A DNA stretch of 15,162 bases from an uncultured Clostridia bacterium (GTDB lineage Bacteria > Bacillota > Clostridia > Oscillospirales > Oscillospiraceae): the NCBI GenBank assembly GCA_946184215.1, contig CAMHER010000026.1, positions 1 through 15,162 of the forward strand. The letters are read 5' to 3'. The translations under genes and the position numbers were made by a program. Below are positions 1 to 6,342 of the stretch, in pieces (the first letter of the stretch is position 1; each line of letters opens with the position of its first letter). The notes beneath the pieces were generated by a model. That model worked only from the letters and a program-made list of their open reading frames with translations. It was not told the DNA's origin and did no database searches.

Positions 1-578
1 GCGATCTTCCAGTCCGCGATCGAGACGTACTTGGCCATGATGTCCTGCACGCCCGCGATCGTGAGGAAGCGCGGCGCGCCGGCGACGATGTCCATGTCGC
101 AGATGACCGCGTCGGCTGCCTGCATCGGGATCGACTTCTTCTGCCCGTCGATGATGATCGAGCAAATGTCGGCGGTAAAGCCGTCGGAGGAGACGATCGT
201 CGGGATGGCGACGAAGGGGATGCCCAGCTTCCAGGCGCTGTAACGGCCAAAGTCCATCAGCGTGCCGCCGCCGACGACGACGACATAGTCGGGCTTTTGG
301 ACAAAGCGGGTCATGCAGTCCTCGATCAGTCCCTTTTCGCTGTGCAGGCCTGCCGCTTCCAGCACGATCTCCTGGTCGGCGGCGACGTGGGTCATCGTCG
401 GCAGGTTATAGGTGTTCGTGTCGTAAATGACGGTGCGAAAGCCCGTCAGGCCGCAGTCGGCCATATACTTGTCAAAGTTTTTCAGCGCGCCGTATTCACA
501 TACGACAAGCTTGGTGCGCAGCTCATGGTCGCGGCCGCACGCGCAGGGGCCGAGGTATTTTTTGCAGTCAAGGATCAT
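1..578 (-). CDS. Glycerol-1-phosphate dehydrogenase-like, iron-containing alcohol dehydrogenase family (3' end missing)
   Basis: The first 192 residues are present; the gene runs off the left edge. The family reduces dihydroxyacetone phosphate to sn-glycerol-1-phosphate with NAD(P)H in the cytoplasm (archaeal EgsA, Bacillus AraM). Visible are the nucleotide-binding GGGTLMD loop (residues 103-109), the segment GRYSAWKLGIPFVAIPT (111-127), SSDGFTAD (130-137), the IPMQAADAVICDMD stretch (150-163), and GVQDIMAKY (176-184), whose Asp179 matches the first metal ligand of the family. The two metal-binding histidines would lie beyond the edge. The N-terminus carries CACGRDHE (12-19), a cysteine-rich segment that may bind metal. 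The ATG at 578 is preceded by AAGGAAG at good spacing. The exact substrate is inferred; another polyol dehydrogenase of the same fold is possible. Confidence 0.8.
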   Translation of the reverse strand, partial: MILDCKKYLGPCACGRDHELRTKLVVCEYGALKNFDKYMADCGLTGFRTVIYDTNTYNLPTMTHVAADQEIVLEAAGLHSEKGLIEDCMTRFVQKPDYVVVVGGGTLMDFGRYSAWKLGIPFVAIPTIVSSDGFTADICSIIIDGQKKSIPMQAADAVICDMDIVAGAPRFLTIAGVQDIMAKYVSIADWKI

Positions 579-605
579 GATTGGTTTCTTCCTTTCGTAT
601 ATCGT

Positions 606-640
606 AAAGGTATTTGTTCGCTATGCTTAAGAATACCTTT
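606..640. repeat. Inverted repeat with 9-bp arms in the 5' leader, possible operator
   Basis: AAAGGTATT (606-614) and AATACCTTT (632-640) are perfect inverted copies 17 bases apart. The right arm overlaps the -10 box of the minus-strand promoter and the left arm lies in the leader just upstream of the ribosome binding site. This would suit a repressor operator or an mRNA stem. The arms are seen; the role is inferred. Confidence 0.5.
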
Positions 641-658
641 TCCCGCCCGATTCGTCAA
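630..658 (-). promoter_or_regulatory. Sigma-A-type promoter of the G1P dehydrogenase-like gene
   Basis: Read on the minus strand, the -35 box is TTGACG (658-653) and the -10 box is TATTCT (635-630), with exactly 17 bases between. It points at the ATG at 578. The -10 box overlaps one arm of the inverted repeat at 606-640. Confidence 0.65.
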
Positions 659-689
659 GTGCGGCGGGCAATTTTCGCCTCCTCCGTGC

Positions 690-718
690 TTGCCGAAGGG
701 CGGGCGCTGTGGTATGGT
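690..718 (+). promoter_or_regulatory. Sigma-A-type promoter of the 5-formyltetrahydrofolate cyclo-ligase gene
   Basis: TTGCCG (690-695) and TATGGT (713-718) are separated by 17 bases, about 30 bases before the ATG at 749 and just before its strong ribosome binding site. It is back to back with the promoter of the divergent dehydrogenase gene. Confidence 0.5.
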
Positions 719-748
719 AGAGAAAAAAGGAAAGGGAGGAGGGATCGC

Positions 749-1315
749 ATGGAGAGGCAAGCGGAAAAGGCAGCCTGCCGCGCCCTGGCGCTCTCCCGCC
801 GCCGCGCCCTTGCCCCGGAGGAGCGGAGGGCGCGCAGTCTTCAGATCTGCCGCGCGCTGGAGGGGCTGGAGGAGCTGCGGGGCTCGAGGACTGTTCTCGG
901 CTATGTCCCCTCCGGCAGTGAATGTGACCTGCGGCCGTTTTATGAAACGCTGCGCAAAAGGGGCGTGAGCGTCGCCTTTCCCGTCACGCTTTCGGACGGA
1001 GAGATGGAGGCCTATGTACCCGTCGGGCCGCTTCTTCCCGGCCGCTGTGGGATCCCGGAGCCGGATGCCGCCGTCTCCCGGCTTGTGCCGCCGGAGGGGC
1101 TCGACGCCGTCCTTGTCCCCTGCGTGGGCTTCGACGATACGCTCTGCCGTCTCGGCCACGGGATGGGGTATTACGACCGCTATCTTCCCCGCTGCACGCG
1201 AGCCGCGGCGATCCTCACCGCCTTTGAGGCGCAGCGGCTGGACGCCGTTCCGAGAGAGCCGCACGATTTTTCCTTCCGCGCTGCCGTGACGGAAAAAGGC
1301 GTTTTCCGAAAATAA
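749..1315 (+). CDS. 5-formyltetrahydrofolate cyclo-ligase (MTHFS)
   Basis: This 188-residue cytoplasmic enzyme converts 5-formyl-tetrahydrofolate to 5,10-methenyl-tetrahydrofolate using ATP, returning a stored folate to one-carbon metabolism. Family hallmarks are the basic N-terminal helix ending in LAPEERRARS (21-30), YVPSGSECDLRPF (52-64) in the folate-binding region, GIPEP (101-105), VPCVGFD (123-129), the glycine-rich GHGMGYYDRYL phosphate-binding loop (136-146), and the closing PREPHDFSFRAAVTEKGV (168-185). Length is normal for the family. The reading frame is open further upstream to an ATG at 614, but the ATG at 749 follows GGGAGGAGGG at good spacing and begins the conserved N-terminus, so it was chosen. 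The gene ends against a two-way terminator shared with the spore coat genes. In E. coli the homologue is called ygfA. Confidence 0.95.
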   Translation: MERQAEKAACRALALSRRRALAPEERRARSLQICRALEGLEELRGSRTVLGYVPSGSECDLRPFYETLRKRGVSVAFPVTLSDGEMEAYVPVGPLLPGRCGIPEPDAAVSRLVPPEGLDAVLVPCVGFDDTLCRLGHGMGYYDRYLPRCTRAAAILTAFEAQRLDAVPREPHDFSFRAAVTEKGVFRK

Positions 1316-1346
1316 AAAAAGAGGGATGCTTTCGCATCCCTCTTTT
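1314..1346. terminator. Bidirectional intrinsic terminator between the cyclo-ligase and spore coat genes
   Basis: GAGGGATGC (1321-1329), loop TTTC, and GCATCCCTC (1334-1342) form a perfect 9-bp stem flanked by A-run and T-run that extend the pairing. It ends transcripts from both sides: the cyclo-ligase stop is at 1315 and the coat gene stop at 1352. Confidence 0.9.
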
Positions 1347-1351
1347 CGGTC

Positions 1352-1600
1352 TTACGCGATCCCTGCGTATTTCTGCTTTACTGCGTCCAGCTTCTGCTGG
1401 GTGGCCTGCTCGGCCGGATACCAGCCGCGCTCGGCCATTTCCTTATAGATGTCGCTCTGCATGCAAAGTGCGCTCGAGAGCGCAGTATTGAAGGTGCCGT
1501 GGACGTTCGGCGTGGCCGACTCGACGGTGCCGTGCATATACAGATCGACGACGCCCTTGGTCGTGATCAGAATGTTTTCCATGATCTCCTTGTCGTTCAT
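1352..1600 (-). CDS. Spore coat protein, CotF-like (82 aa)
   Basis: This is a small helical protein of the Coat F (CotF/YhcQ-like) family found in endospore coats. Typical features are the opening DKEIMENILITTKGVVDLY (3-21), a middle helix ending in MQSDIYKEMAERGWY (47-61), and a charged tail QQKLDAVKQKY (68-78). GWY followed by a proline is characteristic of the family. The ATG at 1600 has AAGGAGGAG just upstream; the frame extends farther back to 1660 but would run through the end of the preceding gene. The stop of the upstream 57-residue coat gene (1614) overlaps this ribosome binding site, so the two are surely one operon and probably translationally coupled. Sporulation-specific expression is expected, but I could not find a convincing sporulation sigma-factor promoter. 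Confidence 0.85.
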   Translation of the reverse strand: MNDKEIMENILITTKGVVDLYMHGTVESATPNVHGTFNTALSSALCMQSDIYKEMAERGWYPAEQATQQKLDAVKQKYAGIA

Positions 1601-1613
1601 GCCGCGCTCCTCC

Positions 1614-1787
1614 TTACACAAGATTGTAAAAACTGGTAAACAGCTTCTGGTTCTCCGCAACCAGGCGCTGTGCCTCGCCGCGCAGCGCGGGGTCGGTCAG
1701 CTGGCTGGCCGCCGTGCGGCACTGGGTCATCAGAAATTGCGTGTGTCCGAGCGCGTCCTCGATATAGAGCAGTTCTTTGGGACTCAT
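1614..1787 (-). CDS. Small spore coat protein, CotF-like (57 aa)
   Basis: First gene of the two-gene coat operon. The sequence MSPKELLYIEDALGHTQFL is typical of short clostridial CotF-family partners: an acidic helix with ED, followed by CRTAASQLTDPALRGEAQRL (23-42) and a short aromatic C-terminus LFTSFYNL. Three in-frame starts lie close together: GTG 1796, ATG 1793 and ATG 1787. The sequence GAGGTG (1799-1794) sits six bases before the ATG at 1787 and overlaps the other two, so 1787 is preferred. The protein probably pairs with the downstream 82-residue protein, together resembling one full-length four-helix CotF protein; this pairing is inferred. Confidence 0.8.
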   Translation of the reverse strand: MSPKELLYIEDALGHTQFLMTQCRTAASQLTDPALRGEAQRLVAENQKLFTSFYNLV

Positions 1788-1908
1788 GTTCATCACCTCA
1801 TATCAGACTAAACCCCGGCAAACGGCGCGCTTGCCGCCGCTCGCTGTTGTTCGGTATTAGTATCTGTCGTGAGGCGGACAATAAACGAGAAATTTTTTGA
1901 AATTTTCA

Positions 1909-1937
1909 TCGAATTTATGCGCGGGATGTGCTATACT
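1909..1937 (+). promoter_or_regulatory. Extended -10 promoter of the small membrane protein gene
   Basis: TGCTATACT (1929-1937) is a good extended -10 element, with a poor -35 candidate TCGAAT (1909-1914) at 17-base spacing. It lies in an AT-rich stretch unlike its surroundings, 36 bases before the ATG at 1974. Confidence 0.5.
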
Positions 1938-1973
1938 TTCCTCACCGATCCGAAAAACAAGGAGCAAAAACAC

Positions 1974-2255
1974 ATGCAGATCTTTCTTTCTGTTCTCGCC
2001 GGCCTCCTTTGGGGCGGCCTCTGCGGGCTTGTCAATATGCTGCTTACGAAAAAAATGGCCTCCGGCAGTGCGCAGCAGATCTCGTCTCTGGGCGTCATCC
2101 GCACGGCGGTCGATCTGGTCGCGCTCGCCGCGGTGTACTTTACGCGCAGCCTCCTGCCGCTTCGCTTCGAATATACGCTGATCGCCACCGCCGTGGCGCT
2201 TAGCCTTGTCGGCATTATCTCCGCCTTCCGCCTCTCTGCCTCGATGAAAGGCTGA
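1974..2255 (+). CDS. Small integral membrane protein of unknown function (93 aa, three predicted membrane segments)
   Basis: I do not recognise a named family. Hydrophobic segments run at about residues 4-23 (the glycine-rich FLSVLAGLLWGGLCGLV), 39-57 and 67-85, separated by a basic loop LTKKMASGSAQQ (24-35) and the short turn RSLLPLRFE. The general look, three short helices with a glycine-rich first one, recalls ATP synthase subunit I (AtpI-like) proteins. No ATP synthase genes are nearby, so that name is not assigned. AAGGAG (1959-1964) precedes the chosen ATG; the open frame back to 1869 would place the promoter inside the gene and adds a poorly conserved-looking leader, so it was rejected. 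The gene stands alone between an extended -10 promoter and a strong terminator. Confidence 0.75.
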   Translation: MQIFLSVLAGLLWGGLCGLVNMLLTKKMASGSAQQISSLGVIRTAVDLVALAAVYFTRSLLPLRFEYTLIATAVALSLVGIISAFRLSASMKG

Positions 2256-2271
2256 GCCTGTCCTGTCAGGC

Positions 2272-2310
2272 AAAAATCCCGTGCGTGCTTTTGGCACGCA
2301 CGGGATTTTT
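2272..2310. terminator. Strong bidirectional intrinsic terminator, 17-bp perfect stem
   Basis: AAAAATCCCGTGCGTGC (2272-2288) and its exact reverse complement (2294-2310) flank a five-base loop. A-run and T-run at the two ends allow termination in both directions: for the membrane protein gene (stop 2255) and for the minus-strand operon ending at 2316. Confidence 0.93.
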
Positions 2311-2315
2311 CTTTT

Positions 2316-2765
2316 TCATTCCTCGCCTTTTGCGGCCTTCTCGTCCGCCGAGACGATGTCGTCGAAGGCGCCGATCTCGACCTCGATGTCCCTCTCTCCG
2401 CTCTCCTCGGCGATCTTCTCCTTGAGAGCCTCGATCTCCGTCTCGATCGAGCGGATGTTCTCCGTCGTCTCACCCGCCTGGGCAAAAAGCGGCGCGAAGA
2501 AGCCCCCGGCGCTGCCCTGCTGCTGCTCGAAGTACAGCCTGCCGATCTCGGTATAGATCTTTTTCAGCTCCTCATTCTCGCCGTTGAGCGCCAGCGTCAG
2601 CCTGGCGATACGGGCATAGGCCTTTGTCCGCTCGGTCCCCTTGGCGTACACGCCGCGCACGGTGCCGTTTTTGTCCACGGCGTTCATAGCCTGACCGCCG
2701 ACCTCTTTTGCTTTTTTCACCAGTTCGCCCAGCGTGCCGGCCAGCTTATCCATCGTTTCGCTCAT
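2316..2765 (-). CDS. Coiled-coil protein of unknown function (149 aa)
   Basis: Last gene of the ymfF-ymfH-lgt operon. It has no signal peptide and no membrane segment, so it is likely cytoplasmic. Residues 1-30 are an amphipathic helix rich in Lys, Gly and Ala (KLAGTLGELVKKAKEVG); residues 47-82 form a helix with ELKKIYTEIGRLYFEQQQ, a pattern I associate with small clostridial proteins of unknown role that often carry a zinc ribbon afterwards. Here no cysteine pairs follow, only a Gly/Phe-rich linker GSAGGFFAP (84-92), then a heptad-like coiled coil (101-125) and an acidic end. The start ATG overlaps the lgt stop (ATGA, 4 bases) and follows AGGAG at good spacing, which implies translational coupling. 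No function is claimed. Confidence 0.75.
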   Translation of the reverse strand: MSETMDKLAGTLGELVKKAKEVGGQAMNAVDKNGTVRGVYAKGTERTKAYARIARLTLALNGENEELKKIYTEIGRLYFEQQQGSAGGFFAPLFAQAGETTENIRSIETEIEALKEKIAEESGERDIEVEIGAFDDIVSADEKAAKGEE

Positions 2766-3676
2766 GTTCTTTTCTCCTCTCCGTCTTCACTTGTTACGAT
2801 CTCCGCGGCGGCCGCGGCGACCTTGTTGACATACAGTTCCTCCGGCGGGTGTTTTTTCCGTGCGTTGACAACCAGCAGCACCAGGGACGCGAGCGCCAGC
2901 ACGATCGACAGCAGCTGCGAGACGCGCAGAGACGTCCCGGCAATATACAGGCTGTCGGTCCGCAGACCCTCGATCCAGGCTCTTCCCACGCCGTACCAGA
3001 AGAAATAGCCCAGGGCGGCCTGCCCGTCATAGCGCCGTCCGCCCCTGCGCTCCCACACGATCAGGCCGATCAGGCCGATGAGATTCCACAGACTCTCGTA
3101 CAAAAAGGTCGGGTGGACACAGACGCTGCTGCCGTCCGGCGCGGTGAGCTGCATGCGGCAGAAGATCTCCGTTTCGGCGCCGAAGGCCTCGCGATTCATG
3201 AAGTTGCCCCAGCGGCCCAGGATCTGGCCGATCAGCAGGCCATAGACGATCAGATCCAGCATTGCCTGCCAGGGGATCTTTTTCCGGCGGCAGACAAAGA
3301 GCATCACGATCACGCCGGCGATCACCCCGCCGTAAATGGCCAGTCCGCCGTTCCAGATCGCGACGATCTCCTCGGGGTGGGCAAGGTAGTAGTCCAGCTT
3401 GAAGGCCACGAAATACAGCCGCGCGCCGATGATGGACAGCGGGATCAGCCACAGCACCAGGTCATAGACGTCGTCCTCGCGGATGCCGAAGCGTTTGGCG
3501 TTTTTTGTGCAGTAAGTAATGCCCAGCAGGAAGCCCAGGGCGATGATCACGCCGTAAAAGTAGATGTTCCGCCCGAACAGCACAAAGGACGCGGGCGGGT
3601 TCATGCTGAAATCTCCGAGCAGCCCCGGAAAGCTGATGGCGGAGGTGCGCTGAATGGTTTCCAAAGCTGTTTCCAT
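2762..3676 (-). CDS. lgt: Prolipoprotein diacylglyceryl transferase (Lgt)
   Basis: This membrane enzyme moves the diacylglyceryl group of phosphatidylglycerol to the lipobox cysteine of prelipoproteins, the first step of lipoprotein maturation. The signature GRWGNFMNREAFG is at 154-166, with Arg155 matching the essential Arg143 of E. coli; VHPTFLYES (187-195) and GVGRAWIEGLRTD (229-241) carry the other conserved His and Arg residues. About seven hydrophobic helices are visible, starting at YGVIIALGFLLGI (41-53). Tyr115 in AIYGGV stands where E. coli has His103, a replacement I recall as common in Firmicutes. The 304 residues include a charged C-terminal tail of about 34. The ATG at 3676 lies one base after the ymfH-like stop and has GGGAGGG before it. 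The N-terminal ISFPGLLGDFSMNP is usual for Gram-positive Lgt, so the longer start is kept over Met25. Confidence 0.96.
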   Translation of the reverse strand: METALETIQRTSAISFPGLLGDFSMNPPASFVLFGRNIYFYGVIIALGFLLGITYCTKNAKRFGIREDDVYDLVLWLIPLSIIGARLYFVAFKLDYYLAHPEEIVAIWNGGLAIYGGVIAGVIVMLFVCRRKKIPWQAMLDLIVYGLLIGQILGRWGNFMNREAFGAETEIFCRMQLTAPDGSSVCVHPTFLYESLWNLIGLIGLIVWERRGGRRYDGQAALGYFFWYGVGRAWIEGLRTDSLYIAGTSLRVSQLLSIVLALASLVLLVVNARKKHPPEELYVNKVAAAAAEIVTSEDGEEKRT

Positions 3677-3677
3677 C

Positions 3678-4952
3678 TTATTTCCCTCCCGGCCTGACCA
3701 CGCTCAGCGCCGTGCGCTCACGCCTCAGCGTGCGCGCAAGAAAGTCGCGGCATTCCTCGGCCGTGACGGAGGCGAGCACCTCCGGCGCGTCGAAGATGCA
3801 GTAGCCCAGCTTCTGGGCGTCAAAGCAGGTGAGACACACACTGTCAAAGTCCTCAAAGCCCCTCAGCCGTGCGCCGAGGGAGGCGCGCTTGGCGCGCTCG
3901 AAGGCGCCCTGGTCAAAGCCCTCGGATGCGATCCGTTCGACCTCACGGAGCAGTTCCTCGTACACGCGCTGCGGGTCGGGGCTCTCGCCGCCGACAGTCA
4001 GCTGCGCGGTATTCGCGGGAAAATCGGTGCCGTAGGAGAAGTTGCGGTTGAGCACGCCCTCGCCGTACAGGCGGGTATAAAAGGGCGAGGAGGTGCCGCA
4101 CAGCAGCCGCATCGCAAGGCGCGCGACGATCCGCTCGCGCAGCACGTCGCCCTCCGTCGGGCGGTAGGCCGCGCCGAGCAGGAACTGCGGCGCGGAGACG
4201 CTCATCACGCGCTCGGTATAGAGCTTTTCCGGCGCGTCGTTCTCTTCATACACGACTGGCTGGGGCACCTCGCCCTTTTCTCCTCCGAGCATCTCTTCGG
4301 CGATGGCGCAGATCGCGGCGGCGTCCACGTCGCCCGCCACGCACAGGCACATGTTGCCCGGCGTGTAGAACGCGCGGTGGCAGGCATAGAGCGTATCGGC
4401 GTCGATCTCGGCGATGCTCTCGACCGTTCCGGCGATATCGTCGCGCACCGGATGGGTCTTGTAGAGCAGCTTCATCAGCTCGACGTACACCGCGTTGTCC
4501 GGCTCGTCGTCGTACATGCGGATCTCCTGGGCGATGATGCCCTGCTCTTTTTCCACGGTCTCGGCGGTGAAATAGGGCGTGGTGACAAAGCGCAGCAGCG
4601 TGCGCAGATTTTCCTCAAAATGCTCGGTGCAGTGGAAGTAATACACCGTCTCGTCATAGGCGGTGAAGGCGTTGGGATCGGCGCCGGTGGCGGTCATGCT
4701 CTGCAGGGCGTTGTCGCCGTCGGGCATGTCGAACATCTTGTGCTCCAGATAATGCGCCACGCCCGCGGGGGTGTCGTGCCGCACGCCGGCAAGATCAAAG
4801 CTGCGCTGAACCGAGCCGTAATACGTGCCGAAGCAGGCAAAGAAGGACGAAAAGCCCTTTTTCGGCACGACACAGACATGCAGGCCGTTATCCAGCACCG
4901 CCGTCTGCAGCGTTTCGCCGACATTGTCAAATCTCTTCGTCCGGATTTCCAT
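3678..4952 (-). CDS. M16 family zinc metallopeptidase, catalytic partner (YmfH-like)
   Basis: Insulinase-type peptidase of 424 residues. The inverted zinc motif HYLEH is intact at 67-71 (ligands His67 and His71, catalytic Glu70), and Glu143 in IIAQEIRMYDDEPDN (139-153), 72 residues after His71, is the likely third ligand. DNGLHVCVVPKK (21-32), AYDETVYYFHC (98-108) and HPVRDDIAGT (167-176) are typical of the YmfH branch. The C-terminal half is the second, non-catalytic M16 domain. It should work as a heterodimer with the YmfF-like protein encoded just upstream. Starts in frame are TTG 4967, ATG 4958 and ATG 4952; GAGGAGG lies against 4958 but six bases from 4952, so 4952 is preferred. The start lies within the end of the upstream gene (26-base overlap), suggesting coupling. 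The substrate is unknown. Confidence 0.9.
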   Translation of the reverse strand: MEIRTKRFDNVGETLQTAVLDNGLHVCVVPKKGFSSFFACFGTYYGSVQRSFDLAGVRHDTPAGVAHYLEHKMFDMPDGDNALQSMTATGADPNAFTAYDETVYYFHCTEHFEENLRTLLRFVTTPYFTAETVEKEQGIIAQEIRMYDDEPDNAVYVELMKLLYKTHPVRDDIAGTVESIAEIDADTLYACHRAFYTPGNMCLCVAGDVDAAAICAIAEEMLGGEKGEVPQPVVYEENDAPEKLYTERVMSVSAPQFLLGAAYRPTEGDVLRERIVARLAMRLLCGTSSPFYTRLYGEGVLNRNFSYGTDFPANTAQLTVGGESPDPQRVYEELLREVERIASEGFDQGAFERAKRASLGARLRGFEDFDSVCLTCFDAQKLGYCIFDAPEVLASVTAEECRDFLARTLRRERTALSVVRPGGK

Positions 4953-6300
4953 TTTCATCCTCCTCAAAGGCCCTCAATTCTTCTTCGCCGGGGTCGGCCG
5001 CATCCTCGCCGTCGTCTTCTTCGCTTCCGTCACCGGTGAGCGTGTAGATCATGTCGCACTCACAGCCGCGGGCGATCGCGACCAGTTCTTCCTTCGTCAC
5101 ATCGTCGACGAGGGCGCTGAGCTCCTCGGGCGAATAGTCGGCGCCGTCGAGAGCGGCGGAGAGATAAAAGCCCTCGAGCGCGCCCTGGACGTCCAGCGCG
5201 CTCTTCAGCGCGCTCTTCACGTCGGCTCTGGCCGCGCTGAGCTCCTCGTCCGTGATCTCGCCGCTTGCGATCGAGGCAAGCTGGGCGAAGATTTCCTCCT
5301 TTGCCCGCTCGACGTTGTCAGCTTCCGTCCCCGCATAGGCGAGCAGCACACCCTTGTGTACGTCTGCGACCGCGCTCGCGAAATAGCAAAGCGACAGCTT
5401 TTCCCGCACATTGACAAACAACTTCGACGCCGTCGAGCCGCCGAAGAGCGAGGCGAAGAGGCGCAGCGCCGCGGGGTTCGGGTCATCCATGGCCTTTCCG
5501 AGACGCCAGCCGATCACCAGCTTGGCCTGGGTCACGTTCATCTGCTCGGTATATTCCCGCGGTGTTTCTTCCAGCGCGTTGAGACGCACGTCCGTGCCGA
5601 TGTCATAGTCGATCTCGCCGCGGGGCAGCGTGGAGAGCGCATCGCGCAGCAGGCTCTCCACGCGCTTTTCCTCCGCCCGGCCGCAGTAGAAGATTTCGAT
5701 GGGGCTGGTCTGGATGAGATTGCGATACTGCTTTGTCAGCTTCTGATAGCGGATAGCCGCCGCGCTCTCCTCATCGCCAAAGCGGGAGACGGCAAAATTC
5801 TCGCAGCAGCACATCTCCTCGATGCAGCGGCTGACGGAATAGCTCAGCTTGTCGTTGAGCCGCGCGCGGATCATTTCGATGAGCTTGTCCCGTTCGCTGT
5901 CCACATAGTCCGGCAGCAGCAAGCCGCCGCGGGTATTGGGCGCGAGCAGCATCTGCCCCATCAGCTCGCAGGTGCCGCGCAGGGTGTCGGCTCCGGCGGG
6001 AAGATAGTCCTCCTCCGGCACGCTTGCGAAAAAGCCCAGGCACTGGATCTCTCCGATCCGGCGCACCACCGGCTCGATCGCCGCGCCGTACAGCTCATCC
6101 AGACGGCGGGAGATGGCCTCCATATCGGTGTAGCGGGCCGTTCCGCGCCGCAGGACCAGCGGCAGCAGCGCGTTCATTGCCGCGCTCTCGCGCTGCAGCT
6201 GCGTCAGCAGCGTGATGCTCAGGCACGCGGTCTTGAACTTATCGGATCGAATATGGGTCAGCCACACGCCGTTTATAATCTCGGCTCTCGTGTATTCCAT
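4927..6300 (-). CDS. M16 family peptidase-like protein, non-catalytic partner (YmfF-like)
   Basis: 457 residues with two M16 domains but no HxxEH: the equivalent position reads LVLRRGTARY (48-57), so it cannot bind zinc there. The substrate-binding Arg/Tyr pair of the C-terminal domain is present in GGSTASKLFVNVREKLSLCYF (positions 287-307; Arg299, Tyr306). This division of labour, zinc site in one subunit and R/Y pair in the other, matches known heterodimeric M16B peptidases and the YmfF/YmfH pair of Bacillus. The last 35 residues (423-457) are about half Asp and Glu, probably disordered, and the end of this tail is encoded in DNA shared with the start of the partner gene. ATG 6300 follows GGGAGG at good spacing. 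It is the first gene of the four-gene unit, 37 bases after the stop of the glucan synthase gene. Confidence 0.88.
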   Translation of the reverse strand: MEYTRAEIINGVWLTHIRSDKFKTACLSITLLTQLQRESAAMNALLPLVLRRGTARYTDMEAISRRLDELYGAAIEPVVRRIGEIQCLGFFASVPEEDYLPAGADTLRGTCELMGQMLLAPNTRGGLLLPDYVDSERDKLIEMIRARLNDKLSYSVSRCIEEMCCCENFAVSRFGDEESAAAIRYQKLTKQYRNLIQTSPIEIFYCGRAEEKRVESLLRDALSTLPRGEIDYDIGTDVRLNALEETPREYTEQMNVTQAKLVIGWRLGKAMDDPNPAALRLFASLFGGSTASKLFVNVREKLSLCYFASAVADVHKGVLLAYAGTEADNVERAKEEIFAQLASIASGEITDEELSAARADVKSALKSALDVQGALEGFYLSAALDGADYSPEELSALVDDVTKEELVAIARGCECDMIYTLTGDGSEEDDGEDAADPGEEELRAFEEDENGNPDEEI

Positions 6301-6325
6301 CTTCCGCCCTCCCGTTTTTGCTTTT

Positions 6326-6342
6326 TATAATAGTATATTATA
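6326..6342 (-). promoter_or_regulatory. Extended -10 promoter candidate for the ymfF-ymfH-lgt operon, in an AT-rich palindrome
   Basis: Minus-strand TGCTATAAT (6345-6337) is a perfect extended -10. No good -35 is seen at 17 bases (TACCCA at 6365-6360, inside the glucan synthase gene). The 17-base block TATAAT-AGTAT-ATTATA (6326-6342) is an inverted repeat, so the plus strand also reads TATAAT here. It contains the stop codon of the glucan synthase gene (6338-6340). Confidence 0.45.

Noticed and set aside
641..748. Possible riboswitch (for example folate-related) before the cyclo-ligase gene
   Set aside because: The promoter candidate leaves only about 25 bases of leader before the ATG, too short for a riboswitch, and no aptamer-like fold was seen.
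575..1264. Minus-strand open frame of 229 residues opposite the cyclo-ligase gene
   Set aside because: It overlaps the real start of the dehydrogenase gene and is a mirror of the cyclo-ligase, whose motifs are unmistakable.
1797..1890. Possible sporulation sigma-factor promoter for the coat operon (for example ATACTAAT near 1856-1863, minus strand)
   Set aside because: No matching -35 element at a proper distance for sigma-E, sigma-G or sigma-K was found, so it is not listed.
3654..6330. Plus-strand open frames of 461 and 501 residues opposite the M16 peptidase genes
   Set aside because: They are shadow frames. The minus strand encodes recognisable M16 proteins with ribosome binding sites; the plus-strand frames have no plausible start signals.
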